This document shows, piece by piece, positions 35,794-44,635 of a stretch of 64,000 bases of DNA. A model generated the notes under the pieces. It saw only the letters and a program-made list of their open reading frames with translations, did not search any database and was not told the DNA's origin. The stretch's first letter is position 1. Every line of letters starts with the position of its first letter. The translations under genes were made by a program, and so were the position numbers. The DNA comes from DATAFF01 sp044870245 (GTDB lineage Bacteria; Pseudomonadota; Alphaproteobacteria; Rhizobiales; Aestuariivirgaceae): NCBI GenBank assembly GCA_044870245.1, contig JBIOYR010000121.1, positions 1 to 64,000 on the forward strand, read 5' to 3'.

Positions 35794-35874
35794 GCTGTGC
35801 CATCTTTCGAGCAGCATCTGTAACACTGCTGGCCCGGCCCACCCAAATTAGATGTCGTCACACCGCCAGCATGC

Positions 35875-35926
35875 ATTAGCTCGACTAATCCTCGCGCTTG
35901 CACCAGCCCCTCTAATGCTGCCATTA
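35875..35926. promoter_or_regulatory. Two dyads, candidate LysR sites
   Basis: ATTAG-CTCGA-CTAAT (35875-35889) contains a T-N11-A core, and TAATG-CTGC-CATTA (35913-35926) follows 23 bp later. Both lie in the gap between the divergent monooxygenase and SDR genes. The LysR gene downstream is the obvious candidate regulator. Confidence 0.5.
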
Positions 35927-36012
35927 CGAAACATCGTTTGTGCGTCGCTCTGGAATCTCCAAAACTCCGGAGGCCGGGCGTTGACAGCGCGACCATAATC
36001 AGGGACTCGCGA

Positions 36013-36762
36013 ATGACCGCATTGCCGGAATTCGATGGAAGGGCTGCAATCGTCACCGGCGGGGCTCGCGGCCTTGGCCGAGCCATCGCGCAGATGTTGG
36101 TCGAGCGTGGCGCGCAGGTTGCAATCATCGATCTGAACGGACAGGCCGCGGCCGAAACCGCCGACGATCTGCGACGCAGCGACGGCATCGTGCATGGTGT
36201 CGCGGGCGATATCCGCTTTCGCGACGGCGCCCGAGCCGCCGTGACCGAGGCCGCCGCACGGCTCGGTGCGCTCGACATCCTCATCAACAATGCCGGCGTC
36301 TACCCGCGAAAGCCCTTGCTCGAGATCGACGATCAGGCATGGGACCATACTTTCGATGTGAACCTTCGCGGCATGTACCATGTCACGACCGCGGCTGTAC
36401 CTTTGATGCGTGAGCGAAAGGGCGGCCGCATCGTGTCGATCGCCTCGATAGACGCGCACATTCCCTATCCCAAGAATGCCCATTATGCGGCCGCCAAGGC
36501 CGGCGTGATCAGCTTCACCCGCTCTTTCGCCGAAGCCTGCGCCGCCGATCAGATCCTGGTCAATGCCGTATCCCCCGGTCCGATCGCCACCCAGCAACTA
36601 CGCGATCTCGGAATCCTTGCCGATCTCGAGAAGAACGCGCCGCTCGGCCGTGTCGCGGCGCCCGAGGACATTGCCGAGGTCGTGTGTTTCCTGGCGAGCA
36701 GTCGCAACCGCTTTATCACCGGTGAAACAATCATCGCCAGCGGCGGCATTGTGATGGCGTGA
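36013..36762 (+). CDS. SDR-family oxidoreductase, copy 1
   Basis: Classical short-chain dehydrogenase, 249 aa: VTGGARGLGRA (cofactor), NNAG, catalytic Ser region IASIDAHIPY, and YAAAK as YxxxK. An acidic residue ends beta-2 (AIIDLN), favouring NAD. First gene of the rightward LysR-linked operon, 23 bp before the binding-protein gene. Two more SDRs follow the transporter, suggesting several alcohol/ketone steps in one pathway. Confidence 0.88.
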   Translation: MTALPEFDGRAAIVTGGARGLGRAIAQMLVERGAQVAIIDLNGQAAAETADDLRRSDGIVHGVAGDIRFRDGARAAVTEAAARLGALDILINNAGVYPRKPLLEIDDQAWDHTFDVNLRGMYHVTTAAVPLMRERKGGRIVSIASIDAHIPYPKNAHYAAAKAGVISFTRSFAEACAADQILVNAVSPGPIATQQLRDLGILADLEKNAPLGRVAAPEDIAEVVCFLASSRNRFITGETIIASGGIVMA

Positions 36763-36785
36763 AACGACAACAAAGGGAGGACTCC

Positions 36786-37847
36786 GTGAACCAGCGACAA
36801 CAGCTCAACCGTCGGAATCTCCTGGCAAGCGCTGCCGGCATTGCGGTGGCGTTGCCGGTGATCGGCTTTCCCTCCGTGCTGCGCGCCAAGCCCGAGCGAA
36901 TGACCATCCCCAATCCAGGTGGCGCCCTCGAAGAGGCGCTGAAGGCGGCCTATTTCAAGACCTTTACCGAGAAGACCGGCATCGAGATCTCCGGTGCGCC
37001 CTATGCCGACACCGCCAAGATCAAGGCGATGGTCGAGAACAATGCCGTCGACACCGATGTGATTTTCACCGATGCCGCCGATGCCGCGATCCTTGCCAAG
37101 CAAGGCCTGCTCGAGCCGATCGATTTCTCCGTCGTCGACAAATCCGTGCTCATCCCCGAAGCGGTGCACGAGCATTATCTCCTGGCGGACGTCGCGGCCT
37201 ACGCCATGGCGTGGAACACCAAGAGCATGCCGGACGACAAGCGCCCCAAGACATGGGCTGAGTTCTTCGATCCGGCGGCCAAGCCTGGTCAGCGCAGCCT
37301 GTGGAAATATGCAGCCCAGACGCTGGAAGTGGCGGCGATGGGCGCCGGCCAGAGCCGTGACAAGCTCTATCCGCTCGATCTCGATGCCGCCTTTGCCAAG
37401 CTCGATGCCATCAAGGGCTCCCTCACCTGGTGGGATTCCGGAGCGCAGGGTGCGCAGCTCATCATCGATGGCGAGACCGACGTCGGCACCGTGTGGAACG
37501 GCCGGCTCTACAAGCCGCGCAAGGACGGTGCCCCGGTCGACTACACCTTTGATCATTGCCTCTATGTCTGCGACTCGATCGTCGTCCCCAAGGGTGCCAA
37601 GAACAAGGCCGAGGCGATGAGCTTCATCGCCAACTTCACCGATCCGAAAAATCAGGCTGTCTTCTGTAAATCCATACCCTATGGACCGGTGAACCCCGCA
37701 ACCTTCCCCCTGCTCGATTCCGAGACAAAGGCCGCCCTGCCAAATACGCCGGAGAATGCCAAGACCGCCGTTTTCCAGAATTTCGGCTACTGGGCCGACA
37801 ATGGCACGAAGATCATCGAGCAGTTCAACAAGTGGCTGCTGGGATGA
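36786..37847 (+). CDS. PotD-like solute-binding protein, Tat-type signal
   Basis: Family 1 extracellular binding protein, 353 aa, of the spermidine/putrescine-importer type. The start is GTG five bases after AAAGGGAGG. The N-terminus NRRNLLASAAGIAVA fits a twin-arginine signal. Binding-fold segments include VDTDVIFTDAADAAILAKQG, AYAMAWNT and WWDSGAQGAQLI. It is followed by two permeases and an ATPase in PotDBCA order. PotD relatives also bind non-polyamine substrates such as aminophosphonates, so I do not assign one. Confidence 0.88.
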   Translation: MNQRQQLNRRNLLASAAGIAVALPVIGFPSVLRAKPERMTIPNPGGALEEALKAAYFKTFTEKTGIEISGAPYADTAKIKAMVENNAVDTDVIFTDAADAAILAKQGLLEPIDFSVVDKSVLIPEAVHEHYLLADVAAYAMAWNTKSMPDDKRPKTWAEFFDPAAKPGQRSLWKYAAQTLEVAAMGAGQSRDKLYPLDLDAAFAKLDAIKGSLTWWDSGAQGAQLIIDGETDVGTVWNGRLYKPRKDGAPVDYTFDHCLYVCDSIVVPKGAKNKAEAMSFIANFTDPKNQAVFCKSIPYGPVNPATFPLLDSETKAALPNTPENAKTAVFQNFGYWADNGTKIIEQFNKWLLG

Positions 37848-37868
37848 GTTGCTGAGCGAGATCGGCGC

Positions 37869-38753
37869 ATGGCCGCCATCGATACCGCTCAGCGGCCGCA
37901 AACAGGAACAAGGCCGTGGACGCAGGCCCGCGGCTATTCGCTGCTCCTGATCGCGCCTGCAGCGGTTCTCGCCATCTTCTTCATCTGGCCGCTGGTGCAG
38001 GTCGTGATCCGCAGTGTTGTCGAGCCGGAGGTCGGCCTCGGCAACTATGCCAGGATCTTCGCCACGACCACCTATCTGCGGGTGATCGCCAACACCATGA
38101 CCCTTGCCGCCACGGTTGCGCTGGTAACGCTGGTTCTGGCCTATCCCGTCGCCTGGATGGTATCGACCCTGCGCGGCAACACACTCTATTTCTGCCTCGC
38201 TCTGATCCTCATTCCCTTCTGGACAAGCGTCGTGATCAGGACATTTGCCTGGATGGTGTTGTTTCAACGTCGCGGCATCTTGAACAGCTTTCTCATATCC
38301 ACCGGATTGATCGAGCAGCCGCTGCGCCTCATGCACAATTCCATCGGCGTCCATATCGGAATGGTGCACATCCTTCTTCCCTTCATGGTTCTGCCGCTCC
38401 TCAGCTCAATGCGCTCCATAGATCCGACGATCATGCGGGCGGCATCGGTGCTCGGTGCCAATCCTTTGCGGCAGTTCGTGCATGTCTATCTTCCCCTCAC
38501 CATGCCGGGCGTGAGCGCCGGCGTTCTTCTCGTTTTTATTTCGGCGCTCGGCTTCTTCATCACGCCGGCCCTGCTGGGTGGACCCCAGAACATGATGATC
38601 GCCGTTCTGATCGAGCAGCAAACGTCACGGCTACTGGACTGGCCGATGGCCTCGGCACTCGCCTCGCTGCTGCTCGCCGCAACGGCGTTGCTCTACCTCC
38701 TCTACGATCGAATTTCTCGGCATCTCGGCGCAGCCGGGGTGTTTGGAGGCTGA
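37869..38753 (+). CDS. PotB-like ABC permease
   Basis: Inner-membrane subunit, 294 aa, about six helices. The BPD_transp_1 EAA motif is visible as MRAASVLGANPLRQFVHVYLPLTMPG near residue 200. It pairs with the PotC-like permease two bases downstream. The N-terminal 25 residues are hydrophilic. Confidence 0.92.
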   Translation: MAAIDTAQRPQTGTRPWTQARGYSLLLIAPAAVLAIFFIWPLVQVVIRSVVEPEVGLGNYARIFATTTYLRVIANTMTLAATVALVTLVLAYPVAWMVSTLRGNTLYFCLALILIPFWTSVVIRTFAWMVLFQRRGILNSFLISTGLIEQPLRLMHNSIGVHIGMVHILLPFMVLPLLSSMRSIDPTIMRAASVLGANPLRQFVHVYLPLTMPGVSAGVLLVFISALGFFITPALLGGPQNMMIAVLIEQQTSRLLDWPMASALASLLLAATALLYLLYDRISRHLGAAGVFGG

Positions 38754-38754
38754 G

Positions 38755-39570
38755 ATGGCGGGAACGTCATGGACCATCCTCGCCATCGCCATCCGCATCG
38801 TCGCGGTGCTGGTCTTGACCTATCTTGTCCTGCCAACCTTCGTCATCGTTCCCCTGTCATTTTCGAGCGAAAGCTTCCTGAGCTTTCCCCCGCCCGGCTG
38901 GTCGCTCCGGTGGTATGAGCAGCTGATCGGCCATCAGGACTACGGAATCGCTCTCGCCAACAGCCTGAAGATCGGGCTTCCTGCTGCCGCGCTGGCGACC
39001 ATTCTCGGCACCATGGCGGCGCTGGGACTGGCCCGCGGCAACATGCCCGGACGTGCACTGATGACCATCATCGTCATTGCGCCTTTGATCCTGCCGCCGA
39101 TCGTTCTGGCCATCGGGCTCTTTCCCATCATGGTCCGGCTCGGAATCATCGGTACCTATCCCGCCATCCTGTTTGGCCATGTTGTCGTGTCGATGCCGCT
39201 CGTCTTCATCACTGTTGCGGCCGCTCTCAAGAGCTACAGCCCCACCTTCGAACTTGCCGCCATGACGCTTGGCGCCAATGAATGGCGAAGCTTCTGGCAT
39301 GTGACCTTTCCGATGATCCGGCTTGGCGTGATGGTCGGATTCATTTTTGCCTTTACCTTTTCGTTCGATGAAATCATCCTCGCCCTGTTCCTCACCAATT
39401 CCGCCACCCGCACCTTGCCGCGGCTCCTATGGGAGCAGCTCAATCTCTATATGACACCGCTCGTTGCCGCAGCGACCGTGGTCATCCTTCTTATCACCAT
39501 GATGATGCTTTTCATCGCGGCGAGCATTGCCCGCAGAGGCGACGCCAAGCAGGCGGACGGGTCGTCATGA
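38755..39570 (+). CDS. PotC-like ABC permease
   Basis: Second membrane subunit of the importer, 271 aa, six helices; EAA loop ELAAMTLGANEWRSFWHVTFP. ATG at 38755 has GGAG close before it. Its stop overlaps the ATPase start (ATGA), so the subunits are translationally coupled. Confidence 0.92.
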   Translation: MAGTSWTILAIAIRIVAVLVLTYLVLPTFVIVPLSFSSESFLSFPPPGWSLRWYEQLIGHQDYGIALANSLKIGLPAAALATILGTMAALGLARGNMPGRALMTIIVIAPLILPPIVLAIGLFPIMVRLGIIGTYPAILFGHVVVSMPLVFITVAAALKSYSPTFELAAMTLGANEWRSFWHVTFPMIRLGVMVGFIFAFTFSFDEIILALFLTNSATRTLPRLLWEQLNLYMTPLVAAATVVILLITMMMLFIAASIARRGDAKQADGSS

Positions 39571-40703
39571 AGCAGCCGCTCGTCCAGCCCGAGGTCACGA
39601 CGACGGCGCCGCTCCGCGGCACGATGGGCGCCGCGGTCAATTTCATCGGCCTCGAGAAGCGCTACGGCGCTGTCAGGGCACTGATGCCGACCACCCTCGA
39701 GATCCTCTCTGGCGAGTTCTTCGCAATCATCGGCCCAAGCGGCTCGGGCAAGTCGACCTTGCTCGGCGTCACTGCCGGCTTCATTCCGGCATCGGCAGGC
39801 CAGATCCTGGTGAACGGCCGAGATCTCGTCGGCGAGCCGCCTTACACCCGGAACATCGGCATGGTGTTCCAGAACTACTCTCTCTTTCCCCATATGACCG
39901 TTGCCGAGAATATCGCCTTCCCGCTCAAGATGCGAGGAAAGCCAGCAGCCGAGATCGACGGCAAGGTTGCCAGGATGCTCGAGGCCGTACGGCTTTCGGG
40001 CTTCGACTCTCGTCGTCCCCAGCAATTGTCCGGGGGCCAGCAGCAGCGTGTCGCGCTGGCGAGGGCCGCCGTTTATGACCCGCTGTTGCTGCTCATGGAC
40101 GAGCCACTCGGCGCACTCGACAAAAATCTCCGGGAGGAAATGCAGGAGGAGATCAAGCGCTTTCAGGCCGCCATAGGCACAACCGTGATCTATGTCACGC
40201 ATGATCAGCAGGAAGCCGCGTGCATGGCCGACCGCATCGCCGTCATGAACAATGGGGTCATCATCCAGATAGCCTCGCCGCGCGCGCTCTATGAGAATCC
40301 GCGCACGAGCTTTGTCGCAAGCTTTCTCGGCGAAGCCAATCTCATGGGGGTCGAGCAGATCACCGGTGGCGGGATCAATGGATGCACAGCACGCGTGCCT
40401 GGCGGATATATCGTGCGCACTGCATCGACCACCCTGCCGGCATCGCGATCAGCGCTGCTCGTGCGACCGGAGAACATCATGATCGGCGAAGAGCGCGGCT
40501 CTGCCGAGAACCGTTTCCCCGGGGTGATCTCCGATGTGGTCTACACCGCCGGCTCCGTACGTTATCGCGTCCGGCTGGGCGACAACCTGGTTTTGACAGT
40601 TCGAGTGCCATCGCGTCATGGCATCATTCTCCAGGCGCTCGGGGATGCAGTGACGGTCGCCTGGCGCGCCAGCGACACCATTATCGTAGCGGAGGAAGGA
40701 TGA
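39567..40703 (+). CDS. PotA-like ABC transporter ATPase
   Basis: ATPase of 378 aa: Walker A GPSGSGKST, signature LSGGQQQRV, Walker B LLLMDEPLGALD, and a C-terminal TOBE-type domain (about 300-378; LLVRPENIMIG). The ATG overlaps the permease stop; its own stop overlaps the next SDR start (ATGA). Thus transporter and dehydrogenase genes are tightly coupled, supporting one pathway. Confidence 0.94.
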   Translation: MKQPLVQPEVTTTAPLRGTMGAAVNFIGLEKRYGAVRALMPTTLEILSGEFFAIIGPSGSGKSTLLGVTAGFIPASAGQILVNGRDLVGEPPYTRNIGMVFQNYSLFPHMTVAENIAFPLKMRGKPAAEIDGKVARMLEAVRLSGFDSRRPQQLSGGQQQRVALARAAVYDPLLLLMDEPLGALDKNLREEMQEEIKRFQAAIGTTVIYVTHDQQEAACMADRIAVMNNGVIIQIASPRALYENPRTSFVASFLGEANLMGVEQITGGGINGCTARVPGGYIVRTASTTLPASRSALLVRPENIMIGEERGSAENRFPGVISDVVYTAGSVRYRVRLGDNLVLTVRVPSRHGIILQALGDAVTVAWRASDTIIVAEEG

Positions 40704-41458
40704 CGCACGACCTGCATGGTCGCGTTGCCATCGTCACCGGCGCCGGCTCGGGCATTGGTCAGGCAACTGCCTGGCTGCTCGCAGAACGGGGTGCCGCCGT
40801 GCTGGTTCAGGACATCGATCGAGACGGCGCAGCGGTCACAGCGGCACGGCTCGACCAGCAAGGCTGCGACTTCCTTGTCCTGATCTGCGATATTGCCGAC
40901 CCGCAGGCCGACCGTCGCATTGTCGAGGCTGCGCTGGACCGCTGGGGCGCATTGGATATCCTGGTCAACAATGCCGGGATCGGCATCGATCATCCCATCG
41001 AGAAAATCGATGAGCCGGCATTCGACCGCATGTTCGCCGTCCATGTAAAAGGGACATTCTTCACCACCCAGGCAGCCTTTCCAGCCTTGAAGCGGTCCAG
41101 ATGCGGTCGAATCATCAACACGTCCTCGCGCTGGGCGCTCGCGGGTCATGACCGGGCATCCGACTATGTGGCTGCCAAATCGGCCATCCTCGGCCTGACC
41201 AAGGCCTGGGCCCGCGAGCTGGCGCCCCATCGCATTACGGTCAATGCGATTGCCCCCGGAGGCGTGAAGACGGCCATGGTTCGCCGAACTCTCGGGGAAT
41301 CCGGCATCGTGGCGGAGGAGAAGCAGGTGCCGCTCGGCCGATGGTGCGAGCCAAGCGAGATCGCGGCCACCACCGTCTTTCTCGCTTCCGACGCAGCGGC
41401 GTTCATCACCGGCCAGGTGGTCTCACCCAATGGCGGCAAGACCATGGTCGGGTTCTAG
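40700..41458 (+). CDS. SDR-family oxidoreductase, copy 2
   Basis: Classical SDR of 252 aa: VTGAGSGIGQ, DID at the cofactor-discriminating strand, NNAG, NTSSRWALAG and YVAAK. GGAGGAAGG lies directly before the ATG. Very similar in outline to the following SDR (both have DRMFAVHVKG, KAWARELAP and SPNGG), so the pair probably arose by tandem duplication, perhaps for successive oxidations. Confidence 0.88.
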   Translation: MTHDLHGRVAIVTGAGSGIGQATAWLLAERGAAVLVQDIDRDGAAVTAARLDQQGCDFLVLICDIADPQADRRIVEAALDRWGALDILVNNAGIGIDHPIEKIDEPAFDRMFAVHVKGTFFTTQAAFPALKRSRCGRIINTSSRWALAGHDRASDYVAAKSAILGLTKAWARELAPHRITVNAIAPGGVKTAMVRRTLGESGIVAEEKQVPLGRWCEPSEIAATTVFLASDAAAFITGQVVSPNGGKTMVGF

Positions 41459-41479
41459 CGAAAGAGGAGATTGGGAAGG

Positions 41480-42238
41480 ATGTCGAACTTCGAAGGGCGC
41501 GTGGCCGTCATCACGGGTGGAGGCCGCGGAATGGGTCGGGCCCATGCCTGCCTGCTGGCCGCGCGCGGCGCATCGGTGGTTGTCCAGGATATTCTGGAGA
41601 CCGAGGCCCATGAGACTGCCCGCATGGTCAGGGATGCGGGCGGCGAAGCGCAGGCGATCATCTGCGATGTCACCGACATCCGCAGCGTTCGCGCGGAGCT
41701 TGCGGCGATGGAACGCCGGCTCGGGCGTCTCGACATCCTGGTGAACAATGCCGGAATCGGGAGCGAGGCGCCGCTTGAGGAAATCACCGAGCAGGATTTC
41801 GACCGGATGTTCGCGGTCCACGTCAAAGGCAGCTTCTTCGCGACCCAAGCGGTGGTCCCGGGCATGAAAGCGCGCCGCACCGGCAAGATCATCAACATCT
41901 CTTCGATCTGGGGAATGGTAGGCCACCATGCCGCGTCGGACTATTGCGGCGCCAAGGCTGCGCTTCTCGGGCTGACCAAGGCATGGGCCCGCGAACTGGC
42001 GCCGTGGAACATCCATGTCAATGCGGTGGCGCCGGGCGGGGTGATCACCGAGATGGTGCTGCAGCAACCCAATATCGAAACGCGGATGGCTGAAAAGATC
42101 AAGCTCGTGCCGCTTGGCCGCTATGCCGATCCCTCCGAGATCGCCGCGACCGTCGCCTTTCTTGCCTCCTCGGAGGCCGATTTCATCACCGGCCAGGTCA
42201 TCAGCCCCAATGGTGGCCAGACCATCGTCGGCATTTGA
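41480..42238 (+). CDS. SDR-family oxidoreductase, copy 3
   Basis: Classical SDR of 252 aa: ITGGGRGMGRA, NNAG, ISSIWGMVGHH and YCGAK. Tandem relative of the preceding gene with shared DRMFAVHVKG and KAWARELAP. Start at ATG 41480 with GGGAAGG four bases earlier rather than the TTG three codons up. Followed after 15 bp by the second luciferase-like gene. Confidence 0.88.
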   Translation: MSNFEGRVAVITGGGRGMGRAHACLLAARGASVVVQDILETEAHETARMVRDAGGEAQAIICDVTDIRSVRAELAAMERRLGRLDILVNNAGIGSEAPLEEITEQDFDRMFAVHVKGSFFATQAVVPGMKARRTGKIINISSIWGMVGHHAASDYCGAKAALLGLTKAWARELAPWNIHVNAVAPGGVITEMVLQQPNIETRMAEKIKLVPLGRYADPSEIAATVAFLASSEADFITGQVISPNGGQTIVGI

Positions 42239-42253
42239 CGAGGAGACAGCAGC

Positions 42254-43342
42254 ATGAAACTTGGACTTTTCAACCTGATGACGCTGCGCGGTGCCAGCGA
42301 TGGCCGACAGATGATCGACGAGACACTCGATATGGTGAAGCTCGCCGAAGCGATCGGCTTCGATACCGCCTGGATGGCCGAGCATCATTTCTCGAATTAC
42401 AGCATGTGCGTGTCGCCTCTGGTCATGGCTGCCTATTGCGCCGGCGTGACCCGCACCATTCGGCTGGGCACCGCCGTGCTGGTCCTGCCGCTCTATCATC
42501 CTGTCCGCATGGTCGAGGAGATGGGCCTGGTCGATCAAATCAGCAACGGTCGGCTGGTGGTCGGGATCGGCACCGGCTATCAAGGCTACGAATTCGACCA
42601 TTTCGGGATCAACCTCGAGGAGCGTGTCGAGCGCTCCCTGGAGATGGCCGATATCATCGAGCGTTTCTTCGCGAGCGAGACGTTCTCCTATTCCGGCAAG
42701 CATTATACGCTGAAGGAGATGCCGATCTGCACCCGCATGCTGAATGGCCGCCGCCCCGATATCTATGTTGCCGGTGCTCAGCCCGAGCTTGTCGAGAGGG
42801 CCGCGCGCGACGGCTGGATTCCCTTCATAACCGTCGGTGCGCAAGGCAGCGATGTCCTTGCACGCCAGCGACAATATTACGAGGGGATCTTCGCCAAGGT
42901 CGGGCGGGATCCCCGCACGATGCCCTTCGCGGTGCAACGCTACATCTATGTCACCGACAGCCGAGCCGACGCTCGTGATGCCGCCGAGCGCATCCTCTAT
43001 GTCAACCGCCTCGCCTTCAGCATGCGGTTCAACTACCAGGAACTCGACGGTGCCCAGCTGAAGCCGGTTCCCTACAAGGATGAGCCAACTCCGGAGCAGA
43101 TCATCGACAATGTCATCATTGGCTCTCCCGAGCATTGTGCTTCGCGGATCATTGCCGAAGCGCAAACGGTCAAGATGAGCAACCTGAGCTGCTTCATGCA
43201 ATTTGGCGGCATGGAAGGACGTCGGGCGCTGCGCTCGCTCGAAAGATTCGGCACCGAGGTCGTGCCTCTGCTCGAGCGTGAGCTTGGTCCGATCATCACC
43301 AGCAGCGCACGGAGCGCAGTACCAAAGGCAGCTTCCGGCTAG
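42254..43342 (+). CDS. LLM-class flavin-dependent monooxygenase, copy 2
   Basis: Luciferase-like oxygenase of 362 aa: MKLGLFNLMTLRG, TAWMAEHHFSNYSMC, VVGIGTGYQGYEFDHFG, ERFGTEVVPLL. A GAGGAG site precedes the ATG. The flavin reductase gene follows one base after its stop codon, making a textbook two-component monooxygenase. The enzyme class covers alkanesulfonate, aminopolycarboxylate and pyrimidine monooxygenases, among others; the substrate here cannot be read from sequence. Confidence 0.88.
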   Translation: MKLGLFNLMTLRGASDGRQMIDETLDMVKLAEAIGFDTAWMAEHHFSNYSMCVSPLVMAAYCAGVTRTIRLGTAVLVLPLYHPVRMVEEMGLVDQISNGRLVVGIGTGYQGYEFDHFGINLEERVERSLEMADIIERFFASETFSYSGKHYTLKEMPICTRMLNGRRPDIYVAGAQPELVERAARDGWIPFITVGAQGSDVLARQRQYYEGIFAKVGRDPRTMPFAVQRYIYVTDSRADARDAAERILYVNRLAFSMRFNYQELDGAQLKPVPYKDEPTPEQIIDNVIIGSPEHCASRIIAEAQTVKMSNLSCFMQFGGMEGRRALRSLERFGTEVVPLLERELGPIITSSARSAVPKAASG

Positions 43343-43343
43343 T

Positions 43344-43853
43344 ATGGAACAACATCGGACAGCCTTCATTTCGGCGATGGCGCGCATCGCGTCGGGCGTG
43401 AGCGTGGTGACGAGCGATGGCCCTGCCGGTCGTGCCGGCCTGACCGTCAGCGCAATGTGCTCGCTCTCGGCCGACCCGCCGGCGGTCCTCGTCTGCATCA
43501 ACCGGGCGAGCCACGCTGGCCGGATCATCCGCATAAACGGAGTTTTCTGCCTGAATGTTCTGGCTTCCCACCAGGCCGAGATTGCGCGCCGCTTTGCTGG
43601 TCCAGCCATTCAAGGAGACAAGTTCCTCGAGGTCGGCTGGGACCGTTTCATCACTGGTGCGCCGGCACTGCGGGAAGCGGTCGCCATTTTCGACTGCAAC
43701 CTCACCAGAGGTGCCGATTTTGGCAGCCACGACATTCTCATCGGCGTGGTGGCCGAGAGCGAGGAGCGAGCCGGAACGCCACTCGTCTATGCGGGGCGGA
43801 CCTACTGTGTTCCGGCCGCCCTACCGGATCACCGGTTATCGGCTCAGATTTGA
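43344..43853 (+). CDS. Flavin reductase (HpaC/RutF-like)
   Basis: FMN-binding split-barrel reductase of 169 aa: ISAMARIASGVSVVTSDGPAGRAGLTVSAMCSLSADPP, then FCLNVLASHQAEIARRFAG and a terminal GRTYCVPA. It supplies reduced flavin to the adjacent monooxygenase and possibly to the copy at 34726. Its last 18 bp overlap the convergent GntR gene. Confidence 0.9.
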   Translation: MEQHRTAFISAMARIASGVSVVTSDGPAGRAGLTVSAMCSLSADPPAVLVCINRASHAGRIIRINGVFCLNVLASHQAEIARRFAGPAIQGDKFLEVGWDRFITGAPALREAVAIFDCNLTRGADFGSHDILIGVVAESEERAGTPLVYAGRTYCVPAALPDHRLSAQI

Positions 43854-44552
43854 CAGGGCGTGGGTCAGCGATGATTTCACATTGACGATATGCGCCTCGA
43901 GCAGCGCCGACGCCGCGTCGAAGCGCTTGGTGCGGCAGAGCTTGACCAGCTCGGCATGTTCCTTCTCTGCACGCTCCATGCCATCGGTATAGGTCAGCTG
44001 AAGGCGGGTGTGGCGGTCCGAGGCCTGCAACAGCGCAGTCACTATGGTCATTGTGCGTGGCCGGTTGCTGTGCTGGTACAGCATAAGATGGAACTGAGTA
44101 TTCAGCTCACCCCAGCGTATGACGTTCTTCGTCCTGAGCTCGTGGCTGTACTCGTCGAGAATGGCTTCGAGCCGGGCGAAGTCGCCCGCAGACAAGCGCG
44201 GTGCGGAGGCCCGCAACAGCCATGGCTCGAGCAATGTGCGCAGGTCGAAAAGTTCCTCGATTTCGGCGATCGAAAGCTCCGACACCACCGCTCCGCGGTG
44301 TGGGATGATTTTGATCAACCCTTCCGCTTCGAGCTGCAGCAAGGCCTCGCGCAAAGGAATGCGACTGATTCCGAATTCGGACGCGAGCGCATCCTGCCGG
44401 AGCTGGTAACCTGCAGGAAAGCTGCCGGTGAGAATGCGGCGGCGCAGCTCCTCGGCCGTCGCGGCGGCGAGTGTCCGATGCGCCAGTCCCTTGGTTATCA
44501 CAGCGGCGGCGGTAGGCGAGTTCATTGGATGTCCATGATCGTTGGCAAACAT
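43836..44552 (-). CDS. GntR-family (FadR-type) regulator
   Basis: Winged helix (residues 25-95: ELRRRILTGSFPAGYQLRQDALASEFGISRIPLREALLQLEAEGLI) followed by an FCD ligand domain with metal-binding-type His residues (NTQFHLMLY and later helices). 238 aa. A TTGTATACAA palindrome 20 bases upstream of its start lies in the divergent promoter with the ATPase operon. A close variant is found at 51145. It probably autoregulates and controls the second importer (inference). Confidence 0.9.
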   Translation of the reverse strand: MFANDHGHPMNSPTAAAVITKGLAHRTLAAATAEELRRRILTGSFPAGYQLRQDALASEFGISRIPLREALLQLEAEGLIKIIPHRGAVVSELSIAEIEELFDLRTLLEPWLLRASAPRLSAGDFARLEAILDEYSHELRTKNVIRWGELNTQFHLMLYQHSNRPRTMTIVTALLQASDRHTRLQLTYTDGMERAEKEHAELVKLCRTKRFDAASALLEAHIVNVKSSLTHALSNLSR

Positions 44553-44559
44553 CCCGATA

Positions 44560-44589
44560 TTGACACAAGATTTGTATACAATCTACGAT
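44560..44589 (+). promoter_or_regulatory. Promoter with GntR-type operator
   Basis: TTGACA (44560-44565) and TACGAT (44584-44589) with an 18-bp spacer form a candidate sigma-70 promoter for the rightward operon. The perfect palindrome TTGTATACAA (44572-44581) sits between them, where a bound repressor would block RNA polymerase. Confidence 0.6.
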
Positions 44590-44635
44590 CTTACGGGGAC
44601 ACAGGGCGGCATAGGACATACCAACGCGGATCTTG

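Noticed and set aside
36549..38369. 606-codon minus frame
   Set aside because: Antisense to the SDR, PotD-like and PotB-like genes; composition is typical of a shadow frame.
41423..43609. 728-codon minus frame, longest in the region
   Set aside because: Runs antisense across the SDR, monooxygenase and flavin reductase genes, all well supported on the plus strand.
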